In this document: positions 4,402 to 5,050 of the stretch, in pieces | Numbering within the stretch: position 1 is the stretch's first letter | Layout: each line of letters begins with the position of its first letter | From: Pseudomonadota bacterium | Lineage (GTDB): Bacteria > Pseudomonadota > Alphaproteobacteria > Rhizobiales > Devosiaceae | NCBI GenBank assembly: GCA_023437755.1 | Contig: JAEZFJ010000260.1 | Span: forward strand, 1-5,050 | Direction of reading: 5' to 3' | DNA: 5,050 bases | Notes under the pieces: model-generated | The model's input: the letters and a program-made list of their open reading frames with translations, nothing else | The model's database searches: none | What the model was told of the DNA's origin: nothing | Made by a program: the position numbers and the translations under genes

Positions 4402-4703
4402 CCGAAAAGCTCAGGCTCTCCATCACCTACTGCACCCAGTGCAACTGGCTGCTGCGATCGGCCTGGATGGCACAGGAAGTGCTCTCCACCTTCGGGACGG
4501 AAATGGGCGAAGTCATCCTCGTCCCTGGAACTGGCGGTATCTTCGAGATCAGGCTCGATGAGGCGGTGATCTGGGAGCGGAAGCGCGATGGTGGCTTTCC
4601 TGACATCAAGGTTCTGAAGCAGATGGTACGCGACCACCTCGACCCGGAGCGCAGTCTCGGCCACATCGACCGGGCGGCCGCTCGCGACACCGGGGCCGGC
4701 TGA
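4398..4703 (+). CDS. SelT/SelW/SelH (Rdx) family CxxC protein
   Basis: A 101-residue member of the SelW-like Rdx family, small thioredoxin-fold proteins in which eukaryotic homologues carry selenocysteine in a CxxU motif; here, as in most bacteria, the motif is C-T-Q-C (C12, C15) in ITYCTQCNWLLR (residues 9-20). Other family marks are WMAQEVLSTF (23-32), the VPGTGGIFEI turn (42-51), VIWERKRDGGFPD (57-69) and the LGHIDR end. Members are thought to be thiol-redox proteins of the cytoplasm, but bacterial substrates are not established. The start is GTG 4398, sharing GTGA with the TGA of the upstream gene, with AGGGG (4388-4392) five bases before it; this is standard translational coupling. There is no second CxxC and no signal peptide. 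Length and motifs match the family closely, so the call is secure; the physiological role is not. Confidence 0.93.
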   Translation: MTEKLRLSITYCTQCNWLLRSAWMAQEVLSTFGTEMGEVILVPGTGGIFEIRLDEAVIWERKRDGGFPDIKVLKQMVRDHLDPERSLGHIDRAAARDTGAG

Positions 4704-4718
4704 CTGCACCGGCGGGCA

Positions 4719-4748
4719 TTCACAATCCAGCCATCCATCCGCTAATGT
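4719..4748 (+). promoter_or_regulatory. Weak candidate promoter for the solute-binding-protein gene
   Basis: TTCACA (4719-4724) matches the -35 consensus at five of six bases and TAATGT (4743-4748) is a poor -10, with an 18-base spacer. The 77-base gap and a change of function between the SelW-like gene and the transporter gene make a separate promoter likely, but this exact site is uncertain. Confidence 0.3.
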
Positions 4749-4780
4749 CGCGCCGAGTTCACTTGGGGAGACTGTCGACC

Positions 4781-5050
4781 ATGACCCGCAAAGCGATTGC
4801 TGCCGCTGCTGCAAGCCTGCTCGCCCTGGGCTTCTTGCCCGCCTCGGCGCAGGACCTGCCCGATCTCGGCGGCCGCACCATCCGCGCCGTTACCGAAAAC
4901 GCCTATTATCCGCTGAACTTCGCCGATCCCCAGACCGGCGAAGGCATCGGGCTCGAATACGACGTCATCAACGAGGTGGCCAGGCGCCTCAACGCCACGG
5001 TGGAATGGGACCTCACCGCCTGGGACGTGATGATCGAAGCGGTGCGCACC
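4781..5050 (+). CDS. Periplasmic ABC transporter solute-binding protein, family 3 (N-terminal 90 residues)
   Basis: This is the 5' end of a gene for an extracellular solute-binding protein of family 3 (SBP_bac_3), which captures amino acids or similar polar solutes in the periplasm and delivers them to an ABC importer. Residues 1-23 are a Sec signal peptide (MTRK, an Ala/Leu-rich core, then PASA with cleavage after A23). The mature part begins QDLPDLGGRTIRAVTENAYYPLNF, with the typical first strand followed by the ligand-proximal Y-Y-P-L-N-F turn. It continues with GIGLEYDVINEVARRLN, the family's conserved F/Y-D-V-I helix, and WDLTAWDVMIEAVRT, the usual W-D-x-M-I-x-A segment. GGGGAG (4765-4770) lies ten bases before the ATG. 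The window ends in the gene, so specificity and the permease and ATPase partners cannot be seen; they would be expected just downstream. Confidence 0.93.
   Translation, partial: MTRKAIAAAAASLLALGFLPASAQDLPDLGGRTIRAVTENAYYPLNFADPQTGEGIGLEYDVINEVARRLNATVEWDLTAWDVMIEAVRT

Noticed and set aside
4695..4713. GCCGG / CCGGC hairpin after the SelW-like gene as a terminator
   Set aside because: It has only 5 bp and a 9-base loop, overlaps the stop codon and has no T-tract.
1..5050. Mobile elements, CRISPR arrays, tRNA or rRNA genes
   Set aside because: No transposase or integrase motif, regularly spaced direct repeat, tRNA cloverleaf or rRNA sequence was seen on either strand.

Overview
The window is GC-rich bacterial DNA whose genes all read on the + strand. 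The proteins point to an alphaproteobacterium, probably of the order Hyphomicrobiales (a Devosia-like genome is my best guess). The LepA sequence is of alphaproteobacterial type, and a secreted DUF1236-type protein, a family found mostly in Hyphomicrobiales, lies in the middle. The genus is inferred from family resemblance only; no search was run.

Layout. Positions 1-995 hold the 3' half of lepA (elongation factor 4), followed by a short hairpin. Positions 1202-1762 encode a RibD C-terminal/dihydrofolate-reductase-fold protein. Positions 1832-2089 encode an 85-residue protein I do not recognise. At 2166-2740 lies a gene that appears to be broken by a frameshift near 2285-2300: the good ribosome-binding site and N-terminus are in one frame and the long codon-biased remainder is in another. 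Positions 2741-3218 form a gene-free stretch of about 480 bases packed with inverted repeats, including hairpins of about 23 and 20 base pairs; it leads directly into the next gene. Positions 3219-3845 encode a secreted protein with a glycine-zipper segment and two tandem 55-residue DUF1236-like repeats, closed by a GC-rich terminator-like hairpin. A well-spaced promoter follows and drives an apparent two-gene operon: a stand-alone cyclic-nucleotide-binding-domain protein (3940-4401) and, overlapping it by 4 bases, a SelT/SelW/SelH-type CxxC redox protein (4398-4703). At 4781 begins the 5' end of a periplasmic amino-acid-type ABC transporter solute-binding protein, cut by the window edge.

Most of the window is ordinary housekeeping and accessory chromosome with no sign of a mobile element, CRISPR array or defence system. 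The part least explained by known features is the structured region 2741-3218, which is either a long folded 5' leader of the DUF1236 gene or one or more independent small RNAs. The frameshifted gene and the coupled cyclic-nucleotide/SelW pair come next in interest.
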